NCBI GenBank assembly: GCA_905202595.1
Contig: CAJKSP010000001.1
Coordinates: 88,024-152,023, forward strand
Reading direction: 5' to 3'
Source: an uncultured Sutterella sp.
GTDB taxonomy: Bacteria > Pseudomonadota > Gammaproteobacteria > Burkholderiales > Burkholderiaceae_F
Length of the DNA stretch: 64,000 nucleotides
In this document: positions 26,645-34,971 of the stretch, in pieces
Numbering within the stretch: position 1 is the first letter of the stretch
Layout: the number at the start of each line of letters is the position of its first letter
Notes under the pieces: generated by a model
The model's database searches: none
Seen by the model: the letters and a program-made list of their open reading frames with translations, nothing else
What the model was told of the DNA's origin: nothing
Translations under genes and position numbers: made by a program

Positions 26645-27208
26645 ATGGCGCTTGGCGCGACCGTCTATAAAGCTGCAGTCAGCCTTTCCGATTTGGACCG
26701 CAACTACTATTCCGAGCTGGTTCTGACGGTTGCTCGGCATCCTTCTGAAACGGAAGAGCGGCTTATGCTGAGGGTTCTGGCATATTGCATGCATGCCGGC
26801 GAGAGGCTTGAATTCGGCCGAGGACTATCTGCTGAGGGCGAGCCTGCGCTTTGGGAAGTCGACGATACCGGCGCCATTTTGGAGTGGGTTGAACTTGGAA
26901 CGCCAGATGTCCGTACTGTGCGCAAAGCGGCGGGCAAAAGCGCTCATGTTACTGTGATCGCTTACGATGAAGCCAAGATTGAGCCTTGGTGGGCTGCCCA
27001 TCAAGGCGATTTCGGCAAAATCGAAAAACTTGCTGTCATTGTTGTGCCTGATGTAGATGCAGAGGCGTTGAGCGCTATGGCCAAGAGAAGCATGAAGCTT
27101 GCGGTTACCATTCAGGATGGCATTGTTTGGGTAAGCGACGATGCAAGTAATGTGCAGATTGACCTGAAGTGGCTCAAGCGCGAGCACAGCAAATGGGGAA
27201 CGCAATAG
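26645..27208 (+). CDS. yaeQ: YaeQ family protein
   Basis: A 187-residue cytosolic protein matching E. coli YaeQ along its length: MALGATVYKAAVSLSDLDRNYY, VARHPSETEERLMLRVLAYC, WVELGTPDVRTVRKAAGKSA and AVTIQDGIVWVSDDASNVQI. The fold is related to the PD-(D/E)XK nuclease superfamily, but no activity has been established. Old reports linked YaeQ to RfaH suppression and are doubtful. The start ATG 26645 has AAGGGG 8 bases upstream; a stronger AGGAGG sits too far away, inside a small hairpin. A bidirectional terminator separates it from the convergent cyd operon. Confidence 0.93.
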   Translation: MALGATVYKAAVSLSDLDRNYYSELVLTVARHPSETEERLMLRVLAYCMHAGERLEFGRGLSAEGEPALWEVDDTGAILEWVELGTPDVRTVRKAAGKSAHVTVIAYDEAKIEPWWAAHQGDFGKIEKLAVIVVPDVDAEALSAMAKRSMKLAVTIQDGIVWVSDDASNVQIDLKWLKREHSKWGTQ

Positions 27209-27228
27209 CTGGTCATCAAGTACAGATA

Positions 27229-27264
27229 GAAAAAGCCCGCGCTATATAAAACGCGGGCTTTTAC
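27229..27264. terminator. Bidirectional terminator between yaeQ and the cyd operon
   Basis: AAAAGCCCGCG (27231-27241) pairs with CGCGGGCTTTT (27252-27262), with A and T tracts at both sides. Confidence 0.9.
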
Positions 27265-27288
27265 TTGAATGTTGCTGTAAGCAGCGCA

Positions 27289-27702
27289 TTAGTCTTTTTG
27301 GTTGACAAGACTTTCTGCCATGCGCAAGAAAACGCCGAAGAGAGAGAGACGAAGAGCAGGATCTGCTACGGTTGCTTCAAGTGCATCGTGCATGCAGGCG
27401 CACCATTGAACCATCAACTGACGGCTTATCGGTATGTTGCGGTGCCCCTCGCGAAGCATGGGCAGGCCATGGCGCTCCTGATAAAGCGCCGGACCGCCCA
27501 GCCAGCCGCATAGATATTCTGCAAGCCTAATCTGATAGCGTTCGAGTGAGCGGCTTAGATAAAGTGCACGTAGCTCAGCAACATCATCGCGCGACAAAAG
27601 CGCTTTCACGAAAGAAGTGACCAGTGCTGTTACACCTGCCTCTCCTCCAATTCGCATAAAAAGCGTTTCGCTTGGTGCTGTAACTACTGTTGCGGCTGTC
27701 AT
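27289..27702 (-). CDS. Truncated haemoglobin, group II-like
   Basis: Small globin of 137 residues (2/2 fold). The core LCGWLGGPALYQERHG followed by LREGHRNIPIS, with the likely proximal His, and VQWCACM, with the conserved Trp, is typical of group II truncated globins. Such proteins bind O2, NO or CO. The position equivalent to the normally conserved B10 tyrosine (usually FY, here SFVKAL) appears to be Val, which would alter ligand stabilisation (by-eye alignment). ATG 27702 is chosen because it overlaps the ybgE stop (ATGA). Being last in the cytochrome bd operon suggests a role in oxygen or NO handling. Confidence 0.85.
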   Translation of the reverse strand: MTAATVVTAPSETLFMRIGGEAGVTALVTSFVKALLSRDDVAELRALYLSRSLERYQIRLAEYLCGWLGGPALYQERHGLPMLREGHRNIPISRQLMVQWCACMHDALEATVADPALRLSLFGVFLRMAESLVNQKD

Positions 27703-28019
27703 TGCAGAAATACCCAAGCGCCAAAGCCGAGCATTAACGCCCAGCCGAGCGCCGGTGTGAAAATCCAGCGCAGAGCTCGAGTTTTCGGCACAAAGCCAAG
27801 GCCATAAACCCAGCAAATGCTCATGCCGCAAAGCAAGCCGACGAGAGCGCCGTGAGGAACATCCGTCATGTCGCTTGCGATGGCGCGTGGGTAGAGGACG
27901 ATGACAGCCATCACGCAGAGCGCAGCAATAAAGCTAACGATGCGCAGAAGCGTTGTCAGCACATTTGTGCGCGGAACCAGCGCATCTGGCGGAATATCAG
28001 GTTGCCGATTAGTCGTCAT
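27699..28019 (-). CDS. ybgE: Cyd operon protein YbgE
   Basis: Small inner-membrane protein of 106 residues with three hydrophobic segments (residues about 20-42, 55-72 and 85-104). The pattern LYPRAIASDMTDVPHGALVGLLCGMSICWVYGLGF and the phe/trp-rich end resemble YbgE (cytochrome bd biosynthesis-associated protein), which has no proven activity. The start ATG 28019 lies inside the 3' end of cydX (11-base overlap), and its stop overlaps the globin start. An in-frame upstream ATG (28073) would read through cydX in another frame and is unlikely. Confidence 0.8.
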   Translation of the reverse strand: MTTNRQPDIPPDALVPRTNVLTTLLRIVSFIAALCVMAVIVLYPRAIASDMTDVPHGALVGLLCGMSICWVYGLGFVPKTRALRWIFTPALGWALMLGFGAWVFLQ

Positions 28020-28098
28020 TGCGTGTAGCAACCGCTTCAAGAAGCGCGGCGAGCAGAACGGCGAAGGAAACACCGGTGATCCAGTAGAAGTAGGACAT
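28009..28098 (-). CDS. cydX: Cytochrome bd oxidase small subunit CydX
   Basis: A 29-residue single-helix membrane peptide. It begins MSYFYWITGVSFAVLLAA and ends EAVATRNDD. The M-x-Y-F-x-W-I-x-G start and the single hydrophobic helix with a Glu after it are the CydX signature. CydX stabilises the haem centres of the CydAB complex. It lies 66 bases downstream of cydB, after a hairpin, and overlaps ybgE by 11 bases. Confidence 0.88.
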   Translation of the reverse strand: MSYFYWITGVSFAVLLAALLEAVATRNDD

Positions 28099-28114
28099 GA
28101 TGTCGAGATTCTTG

Positions 28115-28154
28115 AAAAAAAAATGGAAGGCCGCGGCCGCTAAAGCGACCGCGG
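28115..28154 (-). terminator. Hairpin with T tract between cydB and cydX (possible attenuator)
   Basis: On the minus strand CCGCGGTCGC (28154-28145) pairs with GCGGCCGCGG (28140-28131), a 10-bp stem with loop TTTA. A run of nine T residues follows after 7 bases. The gap before the T run makes full termination doubtful; partial attenuation is plausible. Confidence 0.5.
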
Positions 28155-28164
28155 AGCATCAGCA

Positions 28165-29304
28165 TCAATAGAGCGAATGGTCGTTCTGTTTGATGTAGGA
28201 GGCAGTGAGTTTGCCACTCATTACCTTATAAGCCCAGCCCGTATAGATCAGCACCAGCGGCAGCAGGATGATCGTCACAAACAACATGATCTCCAAAGTG
28301 AGCTGTGAGCTTGTGCAATCCCAGATCGTGAGGCCTGCATTAGGCATGGCGGACGACGGCATGACAAACGGGAACATCGAGACTAGCGGCGTAAGGATGA
28401 TGCCGAGGAGTGCTACAGACGAGCAGAGAATGGCCTTGCCGGCAGCGCCTTTCTTCGTCATGGCAGCTCCCCCGAGCGTGCCGAGGATGCCGAGGAGCGG
28501 CACGATCCAAAGCACGGGACAGGCTGAGAAGTTGGCGAACCAGGCGCCAGCCTGCACTTCAACTGTCTTAGCAAGAGGAACTGCAGGGCCGGCAGGATCA
28601 AGACCAGCCGTTGCAATGTAGCCGTCAATGCCGAAATAGGTCCAAATGCCACCAAGGATGAAAAGCACGGCGGAGAGGAAGCCCGCTGCTGCGCCGACTT
28701 TCTCGGCGCGGGCTTGCAGCGCGCCTTCCGTGCGGAGCACCAGATAGTTGGCTCCATGAAAGACGATCATCGCAAGCGAAAGCACACCGCAAAGCAGTCC
28801 GAACGGATTAAGAAGTCCGAAGAAGCTGCCGGTGTATGCGGGACGCATCGTGCCGTCAATCACAAAAGGAACGCCCTGAAGCAGGTTGCCGAATGCCACG
28901 CCGAAAATGATCGGGGGGACAGCAGAACCTACAAAGAGGAGCCAATCCCACGACGTGCGCCATTTCTGGCACGAGACCTTGCTGCGATAGTCGAAGGCGA
29001 CAGGACGGAAAATGAGCGCAGCCAGTACGATGAGCATGGCCCAATAGAAGCCAGAGAACGCTGCGGCATACATGAGCGGCCAAGCGGCAAACATAGCTCC
29101 GCCGCCAGTGATGAGCCACACTTGATTGCCGTCCCAATGGGGGGCGACGGCGTTAATCATGATGCGGCGCTCATTATCCTCTTTCGAGAGGAAGGGCAGA
29201 AGCGTGCCTACGCCCATATCCTGGCCGTCCATGATGGCGAAGCCGATAAGCAACACGCCGATGAAGAGCCACCAGATGACCTTCAGGATTTCATAGTCGA
29301 TCAT
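28165..29304 (-). CDS. cydB: Cytochrome bd ubiquinol/menaquinol oxidase subunit II
   Basis: Second core subunit of the cytochrome bd quinol oxidase, an integral membrane protein of 379 residues with about eight hydrophobic helices. It begins MIDYEILKVIWWLFIGVLLI and has the CydB signatures GFAIMDGQDMGVGTLLPF, VAPHWDGNQVWLITGGGA and FRPVAFDYRSKV. It lies 18 bases after cydA. The complex reduces O2 to water with high affinity and is resistant to NO and sulfide, which suits a low-oxygen niche. Confidence 0.97.
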   Translation of the reverse strand: MIDYEILKVIWWLFIGVLLIGFAIMDGQDMGVGTLLPFLSKEDNERRIMINAVAPHWDGNQVWLITGGGAMFAAWPLMYAAAFSGFYWAMLIVLAALIFRPVAFDYRSKVSCQKWRTSWDWLLFVGSAVPPIIFGVAFGNLLQGVPFVIDGTMRPAYTGSFFGLLNPFGLLCGVLSLAMIVFHGANYLVLRTEGALQARAEKVGAAAGFLSAVLFILGGIWTYFGIDGYIATAGLDPAGPAVPLAKTVEVQAGAWFANFSACPVLWIVPLLGILGTLGGAAMTKKGAAGKAILCSSVALLGIILTPLVSMFPFVMPSSAMPNAGLTIWDCTSSQLTLEIMLFVTIILLPLVLIYTGWAYKVMSGKLTASYIKQNDHSLY

Positions 29305-29322
29305 TTTTCAGTGCCTCCGGTC

Positions 29323-30873
29323 TTATTGGCGTTCGAAGTGATAGCGGCCAGTGCCGAGTGAGCTTGGTCCTTGGCGGCTGAAGCGCACCATAAGCCACAT
29401 TTCGACCACGATGAGGGCGGAGTAGAGCACGATGAAGCCGATGAGCGAGCCCATTACTTCGCCTGTGGTAAGCGAAGAGACAGACAAATGCGTCGGCAGC
29501 ACGTTGTAGATGGTCCAAGGCTGGCGGCCGTATTCAGCGACAAACCAGCCAGCTTCGCAGGCGATCCACGGAAGAGGCAGGCCGAGCATGGCAAGCTTGA
29601 GGAAAGCCGGTTTTTGCGCGAGGGTTTTCTTCATCGAGAAGAAGGCACCCAGCAAGAAGATGAGGGCCATAGCCATGCCGCTGCCGACCATCAGGCGGAA
29701 GCCCCAGAACATCGGACCAACAGACGGAATGGTTGACGCCGCGGCAGCTTTAATCTGCTCAGGTGTAGCTTTGGCGGGATCTTCAACAAACTGCTTGAGC
29801 AGGAGGCCGTAGCCCAGATCATCTTTGACCTTTAGGAAGTCGGCCTTCAGCGAGTCGTTAGAAGGATCGGCTCGAAGCGCTTCAAGGAGAGCAACGGCTT
29901 TTTGACCGCTCACGATGCGTTCTTCAGCTTTCTGCACGAGCTCGTTCACGCCGGGAATTGGCGTTGAGAAGGAACGGGTGCCGATAATGCCGAAGACCCA
30001 GGGAATGTCAATTTCCGCAGCATTCGAGCGAGTTTCTGAATTTGGAATGGCGAAGAGCGTCATTGGCGCAGGCGCTTCCTTCGTATCCCACACAGCTTCC
30101 ATAGCAGCGATCTTGGTGGGCTGATCCTTCGTGACGAGATAACCCGACTCATCGCCCATGTGCACGGTCATGAGGGAGGCAACGGCACCGAAGATGGCAG
30201 CAAGTCGGAAGCTCGACGAGGCAAACTTGACGTCTTGCTTCTTGAGAAGGTAGTAGGCCGAAATGGCCATCACGAAGAAGGCTCCGGTCATGTAGCCGCC
30301 AGCGATCGTATGAACGAATTTCGCTTGAGCCCATTCACTAGTGATGACTTCCCAGAAGTTAGTCATCTCCATGCGCATCGTCACGAAGTTAAATTCGCTC
30401 CCGACAGGATGCATCATCCAGGCATTGGCCACGAGAATCCAGAGCGCAGAAAGATTTGTGCCAAGCGCCATCATGCAGGTGGCAAGCAGATGCTTGCCTT
30501 TAGAGAGGCGGTTCCAGCCGAAGAAGAAAAGGCCGACGAATGTCGACTCGAGGAAGAAGGCCATTAGGCCTTCAATGGCTAGCGGCGCGCCGAAAATGTC
30601 GCCGACATAGTGCGAGTAGTAGGCCCAGTTCGTGCCGAACTGGAATTCCATGGTGATGCCCGTAGCAACGCCAAGGGCAAAGTTGATGCCGAAGAGCTTG
30701 CCCCAGAAGCGGGTCATGTCCTTGTACATCTCTTTGCCGGTCACGACGTACGTCACTTCCATCACGACGAGCATGAAGGAGAGGCCCAAGGTAAGGGGCA
30801 CGAAGAGGAAGTGGTACATCGCGGTCAGCGCGAACTGCAGGCGCGACAGGTCGACAAGATCAGAGGGGATCAT
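29323..30873 (-). CDS. cydA: Cytochrome bd ubiquinol/menaquinol oxidase subunit I
   Basis: Haem-bearing core subunit of cytochrome bd oxidase, 516 residues. The haem ligand region [21 protein letters not shown] (with the conserved His), [20 protein letters not shown] and the quinol-binding Q loop containing [12 protein letters not shown] are readable. ATG 30873 is chosen because AGGAGA lies about 8 bases before it and the protein then starts [15 protein letters not shown], as in relatives; an earlier in-frame ATG adds 27 unrelated residues. It is preceded by cydP. Confidence 0.97.
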   Translation of the reverse strand: MIPSDLVDLSRLQFALTAMYHFLFVPLTLGLSFMLVVMEVTYVVTGKEMYKDMTRFWGKLFGINFALGVATGITMEFQFGTNWAYYSHYVGDIFGAPLAIEGLMAFFLESTFVGLFFFGWNRLSKGKHLLATCMMALGTNLSALWILVANAWMMHPVGSEFNFVTMRMEMTNFWEVITSEWAQAKFVHTIAGGYMTGAFFVMAISAYYLLKKQDVKFASSSFRLAAIFGAVASLMTVHMGDESGYLVTKDQPTKIAAMEAVWDTKEAPAPMTLFAIPNSETRSNAAEIDIPWVFGIIGTRSFSTPIPGVNELVQKAEERIVSGQKAVALLEALRADPSNDSLKADFLKVKDDLGYGLLLKQFVEDPAKATPEQIKAAAASTIPSVGPMFWGFRLMVGSGMAMALIFLLGAFFSMKKTLAQKPAFLKLAMLGLPLPWIACEAGWFVAEYGRQPWTIYNVLPTHLSVSSLTTGEVMGSLIGFIVLYSALIVVEMWLMVRFSRQGPSSLGTGRYHFERQ

Positions 30874-30934
30874 TGCAGACTTCTCCTGATGTGTTGTTGA
30901 GAACAAGTTATCGTCGGCGTACGGCGGTTGAGGA

Positions 30935-31168
30935 TCATTGCTGAGGATCCGCAATCATCCGCGAAGCGGCTTCGTCTGCCGGAGCTGTCTCTGCTGGACC
31001 GAGAAGGAAGTTGCTCATCTTTTCCGGCGTTACGTCGGTACGGTGCTCGGGGCTGAAAAAAAGCCACCAGAGACAGAAGATGAAAAGTAGCTTGCATGCA
31101 AGAACGACCGCCACTTCAAGAGCAAGACGCGGCCGTCGGGGTGCAATGTTGCTGAACTTGGCCTTCAT
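30935..31168 (-). CDS. cydP: Putative cytochrome oxidase small subunit CydP
   Basis: Small one-helix membrane protein, 77 residues from ATG 31168. A basic N-terminus ([18 protein letters not shown]) leads into a hydrophobic helix ending CLWWLFFSP, followed by an acidic tail. This pattern matches CydP, a putative accessory subunit encoded before cydA in several beta- and gammaproteobacteria. The start is uncertain: the frame is open upstream to ATG 31270 or GTG 31282, and none of these has a good ribosome-binding site. It lies 61 bases before cydA and is divergent from the atypical regulator at 31387. Confidence 0.7.
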   Translation of the reverse strand: MKAKFSNIAPRRPRLALEVAVVLACKLLFIFCLWWLFFSPEHRTDVTPEKMSNFLLGPAETAPADEAASRMIADPQQ

Positions 31169-31345
31169 GGGGGAAACGGCAGAAGCGAGCAAAAGTAAAG
31201 CCTCGATCGGCAGAGCTATTGAGGCTGCGAAGCGCGCAATGGGCCTTACGGCCGACTGCGACACGCTCATCTTAAGAGGCACAGCGCAGGCGCGATCGTA
31301 AACGGGGCTGTCGGCGAAGGGCTTGTTGACGACCCCATCATCTTG

Positions 31346-31394
31346 TGGCAGTATTGGCTGAATTTTGGCAGTAATGGCAGACAGTTATGGCAGT
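31346..31394. repeat. TGGCAGT direct repeats in the cyd/regulator divergent promoter region
   Basis: TGGCAGT occurs at 31346, 31366 and 31388 (spacing 20 and 22 bp), with TGGC half-copies at 31355 and 31375. The first two 20-bp units agree at about 15 positions. The array lies directly before and over the start codon of the NtrC-like gene and may be an operator or the result of tandem duplication. Confidence 0.6.
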
Positions 31395-32709
31395 CAGTGC
31401 GGATCTCCAGAGCCTTCTCGACTCACTTGATGAGCCGCGTCTCCTCATTCGGAGCGATTACACCGTAGCCTATGCCAATCGGGCCTTTCGCCGACGCTTT
31501 GGCGGCAGAGACTTTTCGGGGAGGCGCTGTCATGAACTGCTTTTCCACGAGCTTCAACCTTGCGGTCGCTGTGGACATGAATGCCCGCTCGATCAAGCGG
31601 CGGCCACCCAGCGGCCTGCCTCTTGTCTGCATCGCGAGTTGATCCCCGGCGGCGAGCGATGGTTGGATTTAACGGCAACGCCGATACCAGGACCTGACGG
31701 GTCTCCAGTATTTTTTATGGAACGCGTACTCGTGCGAGGCGATGCCTTTGGATTCACTGCCTACGGCATTGCGGCCAAGAGCGAGGCCGTGAAGGCTTGT
31801 CTGGCGAAGCTCGCTCGTGTGACAGCTGTCAGTGTCCCTGTGCTTTTTGCTGGGGAGAGCGGAAGCGGCAAGCTATCGTTTGCTCGCACTCTTCATGAGA
31901 ACTCTCGGCGTGCAGCGCATGCTTTTGTGCCGATTGGTTGCGAAGGCTTGACGCAAGAGGCCTTTGAAGCTGAATTGCTTGGCCGGAAGGACGGCCGAAC
32001 GGTTGGGGGTGGACTTGTACAGTCGCCAGGGGGCACGCTCTATTTTGAAGAGGTTGGCGCGCTCAGCTTGGTATTGCAACGCCGATTGCTTGAGCTGATT
32101 GAAACAGGAGCCGTTCGAGCGAGCGGTTCTCCAGAAGCTGTGGCGGTGGATTACCGCGTATTTTGCGGAACATCGAAAAACCTTCGTGCGTTGGTTCAAG
32201 AAGATCGCTTTCGAGCAGATCTGTACTATCGATTGACTACCTATCGTGTGGATGTGCCTCCATTGCGCGACAGACTCGACGATATTGAAGAGCTTGCTGG
32301 TTTTGTCCTTTCTGGTGAGGGACCGGGGCCGACGAGACTTTCGCCAGAGGCGCTTGCATACTTGAAAGCGCGCGTATGGCCGGGGAATGTCCGCGAGCTG
32401 GAAAGCCTGGTGGCGAGAGCTCGTCTTTTTTCTTCTGGAGATGTACTGACGCGTACGGCGCTGGCGGCTGCAGACGAGCCGTCGTTGCTGGAAGCTGCGA
32501 CAAAGCCGCTGGATGCTTCGCATCTGACAGGTTCGAGGCGACGATTGACTGCAGCCGACGCGAGTGCTGTACGGCTGGCGGCAGAAGCTTGGCGCGGTTC
32601 GCGCAAGGCGCTGGCTGAACATTTTGGGCTTTCTGAAAGAACGCTCTATCGCATTTTGAAAAGCAGCAGAAATTCTGACGAGCCGACGGCAGGCGGCAAG
32701 CAGTCATGA
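31387..32709 (+). CDS. NtrC-type AAA+ regulator with cysteine-rich PAS domain, lacking the GAFTGA motif
   Basis: Transcription regulator of 440 residues. An N-terminal PAS-like domain (residues about 8-118) carries Cys48, Cys59, Cys62 and Cys66 (CHELLFHELQPCGRCGHECP), a possible redox or metal site. The AAA+ domain has Walker A GESGSGK (156-162), GGTLYFEEVG (Walker B region, 215-224), FRADLYYRLTTYRVDVPPLR (arginine-finger region) and WPGNVRELESLV. The loop between ELLG (196-199) and the Walker B region has no GAFTGA motif, so sigma-54 contact is unlikely, as in TyrR-like members. A Fis-type helix-turn-helix (KALAEHFGLSERTLYRILK) ends the protein. It diverges from the cyd operon, so it may control it (inference). 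Confidence 0.85.
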   Translation: MAVSADLQSLLDSLDEPRLLIRSDYTVAYANRAFRRRFGGRDFSGRRCHELLFHELQPCGRCGHECPLDQAAATQRPASCLHRELIPGGERWLDLTATPIPGPDGSPVFFMERVLVRGDAFGFTAYGIAAKSEAVKACLAKLARVTAVSVPVLFAGESGSGKLSFARTLHENSRRAAHAFVPIGCEGLTQEAFEAELLGRKDGRTVGGGLVQSPGGTLYFEEVGALSLVLQRRLLELIETGAVRASGSPEAVAVDYRVFCGTSKNLRALVQEDRFRADLYYRLTTYRVDVPPLRDRLDDIEELAGFVLSGEGPGPTRLSPEALAYLKARVWPGNVRELESLVARARLFSSGDVLTRTALAAADEPSLLEAATKPLDASHLTGSRRRLTAADASAVRLAAEAWRGSRKALAEHFGLSERTLYRILKSSRNSDEPTAGGKQS

Positions 32710-33665
32710 GGCAGAGCGACGCGGCAGGCAAGCGACTTGCCGCCAAGTTGGATTCCCATCGTTTTTTTGAGCTGATTCCCGGAGAGCGGCGGCATACCCT
32801 CGAACGAGACGGCGCAGTCATTTGCTACAGCGTTGCGCCTGCATCTGAATCCGAGCGGGGAGCCATTCTTTTTGTGCATGGCGCAGCGTCGAATGCAAGC
32901 CGCTGGGAAGCTTTTGCCGAAAAGACGCCGCTTCGTCGGCATTGGAAGTTGCTGCGACTTGATTTGCGAGCACACGGAGCAAGCGATTCACTGGTGCCGG
33001 CAACGCTCGAACGGCATGCGGACGACATAGCTGCAATTTTGGATGCAGAAGGCCTCGCCCGCATCATTGCTGTCGGACACAGCCTTGGTGCTCATGCGGT
33101 TATGACGTTTGCTGTGATGCATGCGGCCCGTATTGCCGGACTTGTGCTTATTGATCCGCTTGCTACAGGATGCCTTACCCAAAAAGCACTTGGCTACGTT
33201 AGGCAACGTCCGCTGCTTTGCATGCTGGAAGTGTTGGGGCGGCTGGCCAATGCGGCAGGATTCAAAAGACGACTTCCTGGCTATAGCCTGAGGCGTGAAG
33301 ATGAAATGGCGCAGGCGGCGCTTTCCGCAGGAGATGACGCCCGGGAGGCGTTTGTGCGGCGCTATTCATCGCCTTGGAATGATTTGAAGCATATGCACCT
33401 GGCTGACTATGCAAGGGATTTTCTCGAAGTTGGGCGACCAACGCCGCCGCCAGAAGCGCTTGCAGCTGTCGGATGCCCGATTTTGGTCATTGCTTCAAGC
33501 GCAGGTGCTTATGCGGATCCAGCGAAGTTGCAGAGCTGGGCGGCAAAATTTAATGGCGAATGTCGGACGGTGCGTTGTGTGCATTGGCCGCTTACCGAGT
33601 GCCCGGAAGAGATCAGTCGGCTGTTGGAGGTTTGGGTTGAAGCCCGCATATCTTGTGCTTTTTGA
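32706..33665 (+). CDS. Alpha/beta hydrolase
   Basis: Predicted cytosolic alpha/beta-hydrolase of 319 residues. The oxyanion region ILFVHGAASNASRWEAF, the nucleophile elbow VGHSLGAHAV with its Ser, a late Asp in AGAYADPAKL and the histidine in VRCVHWPL form the expected catalytic order, although the acid is uncertain. The gene starts within the stop of the upstream regulator (ATGA overlap), so the two are translationally coupled. The substrate is unknown and there is no lipobox or signal peptide. Confidence 0.88.
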   Translation: MRQSDAAGKRLAAKLDSHRFFELIPGERRHTLERDGAVICYSVAPASESERGAILFVHGAASNASRWEAFAEKTPLRRHWKLLRLDLRAHGASDSLVPATLERHADDIAAILDAEGLARIIAVGHSLGAHAVMTFAVMHAARIAGLVLIDPLATGCLTQKALGYVRQRPLLCMLEVLGRLANAAGFKRRLPGYSLRREDEMAQAALSAGDDAREAFVRRYSSPWNDLKHMHLADYARDFLEVGRPTPPPEALAAVGCPILVIASSAGAYADPAKLQSWAAKFNGECRTVRCVHWPLTECPEEISRLLEVWVEARISCAF

Positions 33666-33683
33666 GTGAAAAGCCGTCCCCTC

Positions 33684-33720
33684 AAAAAAAAAGCCGCAAA
33701 TCCCACAGAATTTGCGGCTT
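33684..33720 (-). terminator. Terminator between the hydrolase and DUF1801 genes
   Basis: AAGCCGCAAAT (33691-33701) pairs perfectly with ATTTGCGGCTT (33710-33720). The A tract at 33684-33692 gives a T run after the hairpin on the minus strand, so it mainly ends the DUF1801 gene. On the plus strand the T tract is poor. Confidence 0.85.
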
Positions 33721-33737
33721 GTATTGTCCATGTGGTT

Positions 33738-34241
33738 TTACTTGACCGGCTTCTTGTCGTCGTCGGCCGGCGATTTGTCATCGTGCGGCACGACGATGCG
33801 AACGATTGGCGGCGCTACAGCGGCATCCTCTTCGCGGATACCCCAGACTTTGAGAAGTTCTGCTTGGCTCGGCATGTTTTCGCCATTTCGCGCACGGCGC
33901 AGCTTGAGCGAAGCGCGAACGATGCCTTCGACAACGTCGAGAGGCAGACAGTTGAGATCCTTGAACTCGACGCAACGGCGTTCGACGTCGAGCCCCTTCC
34001 ACTTCTGTTCGTTGCCGGCAGGCGCATCCTTCTCGGCGTAGTAGAGCGTGAGGGATTTGTCGTGGGATTCGACGGCGAAGATGGGCCCGTCGAGCTCATA
34101 AAACGCCAGCCCGAATCGCATGCTTTCACGCACGCCTCGAGCGGAGCGGCGAATCATGCTGCAGACTCGCGCCATAGCAACGCGTCGGTCGTTGGGCAGA
34201 CTTTGGAGGTACCCTCCGACGGTGGTGGCAGCAGGAACCAT
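33738..34241 (-). CDS. DUF1801 domain protein
   Basis: Cytosolic protein of 167 residues. The DUF1801 (YdhG-like) domain covers residues about 5-125: VGGYLQSLPNDRRVAMARVC, the central RFGLAFYELDGPIFAVES and LYYAEKDA, then KDLNCLPLDVVEGIVRASLK. The last 40 residues are a charged tail. Function is unknown; the fold is related to iron-chaperone-like proteins. ATG 34241 is chosen as GGAGAG precedes it by 7 bases and the domain starts there, in preference to an ATG 16 codons upstream. Confidence 0.82.
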   Translation of the reverse strand: MVPAATTVGGYLQSLPNDRRVAMARVCSMIRRSARGVRESMRFGLAFYELDGPIFAVESHDKSLTLYYAEKDAPAGNEQKWKGLDVERRCVEFKDLNCLPLDVVEGIVRASLKLRRARNGENMPSQAELLKVWGIREEDAAVAPPIVRIVVPHDDKSPADDDKKPVK

Positions 34242-34378
34242 TACATCTCTCCGGAAAATGAGAACCCGCCGGCGCTTTGTGGCGGCCAAGCGGTCAAGCT
34301 TGGCATTTTATCAAAATCGGGTAATCCCCTGTATTCGGTGTCGCTAAAGGAGGGAGCTGAACGCAGTGCGCAATACGG

Positions 34379-34858
34379 TCAGCGGTAGAAAATATAGCGT
34401 GCAGTGAAAGGCACATAGAGGCGCTTTCCCCGTTGCGAAGGCGAGCATTTTGTCTGAGGCATGCCTCCCTTTGCATAGCGGCGCTCAATGTGGCGGAGAT
34501 TCTTCATAGTGCCCCGCAGCGAGCCTGTGGCTTCGAAGAGCGCAGGCTTGAGGTCGCGAGGGCTATTGGCTTCTTTCTGCTCAACAATACGCGCTGAAGC
34601 GGCAGAGCCGTCGCGGGCCTTGACGCCGAAATCTGGCAGAAGCTCGCCTTCAAAGCGGCCCTGATCGTTATAGAGCTTGCCTTGAGGGAAGAGGAATTGC
34701 CAGTAAAGCCCTTCGTCATCCATGGCGCATTGAAAGACCATTTGACCCTTTGCCGTCCAAGTGTAGATGGCGGTCAAGCCTTCAAGAGGGTCAGTCTTGA
34801 AGAGAGTAGTGCAACCGGCGAGGATGAGTGCGGTAAAGAGAAGAAAAAAGCGGCGCAT
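34379..34858 (-). CDS. DUF3455 family lipoprotein
   Basis: Predicted lipoprotein of 159 residues. The signal MRRFFLLFTALILAGC has a lipobox LAGC, so Cys16 would be acylated. The mature part shows the DUF3455 pattern: YTWTAKGQMVFQCAMDD, LYWQFLFPQGKLYNDQGR, a central DGSAASARIV, and a C-terminal CSPSQRGKRLYVPFTARYIF with a second Cys. Function is unknown. It is 137 bases upstream of the DUF1801 gene in the same direction; whether they share a transcript is unclear. Confidence 0.8.
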   Translation of the reverse strand: MRRFFLLFTALILAGCTTLFKTDPLEGLTAIYTWTAKGQMVFQCAMDDEGLYWQFLFPQGKLYNDQGRFEGELLPDFGVKARDGSAASARIVEQKEANSPRDLKPALFEATGSLRGTMKNLRHIERRYAKGGMPQTKCSPSQRGKRLYVPFTARYIFYR

Positions 34859-34971
34859 GCGGCGTGCGAGAAGGAAAGGGGCGGGCGGAAACTGGCAGTT
34901 GGGCGCTAGCCGCTGTCAAGTCTAACCGCGATGCCGGCAAGGCGGAATGGCCGATGGCCGTTTGGGGGATT

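Noticed and set aside
31346..31394. Sigma-54 promoter in the TGGCAGT repeats
   Set aside because: TGGCA resembles the -24 element, but no GC follows at the required 10-bp interval.
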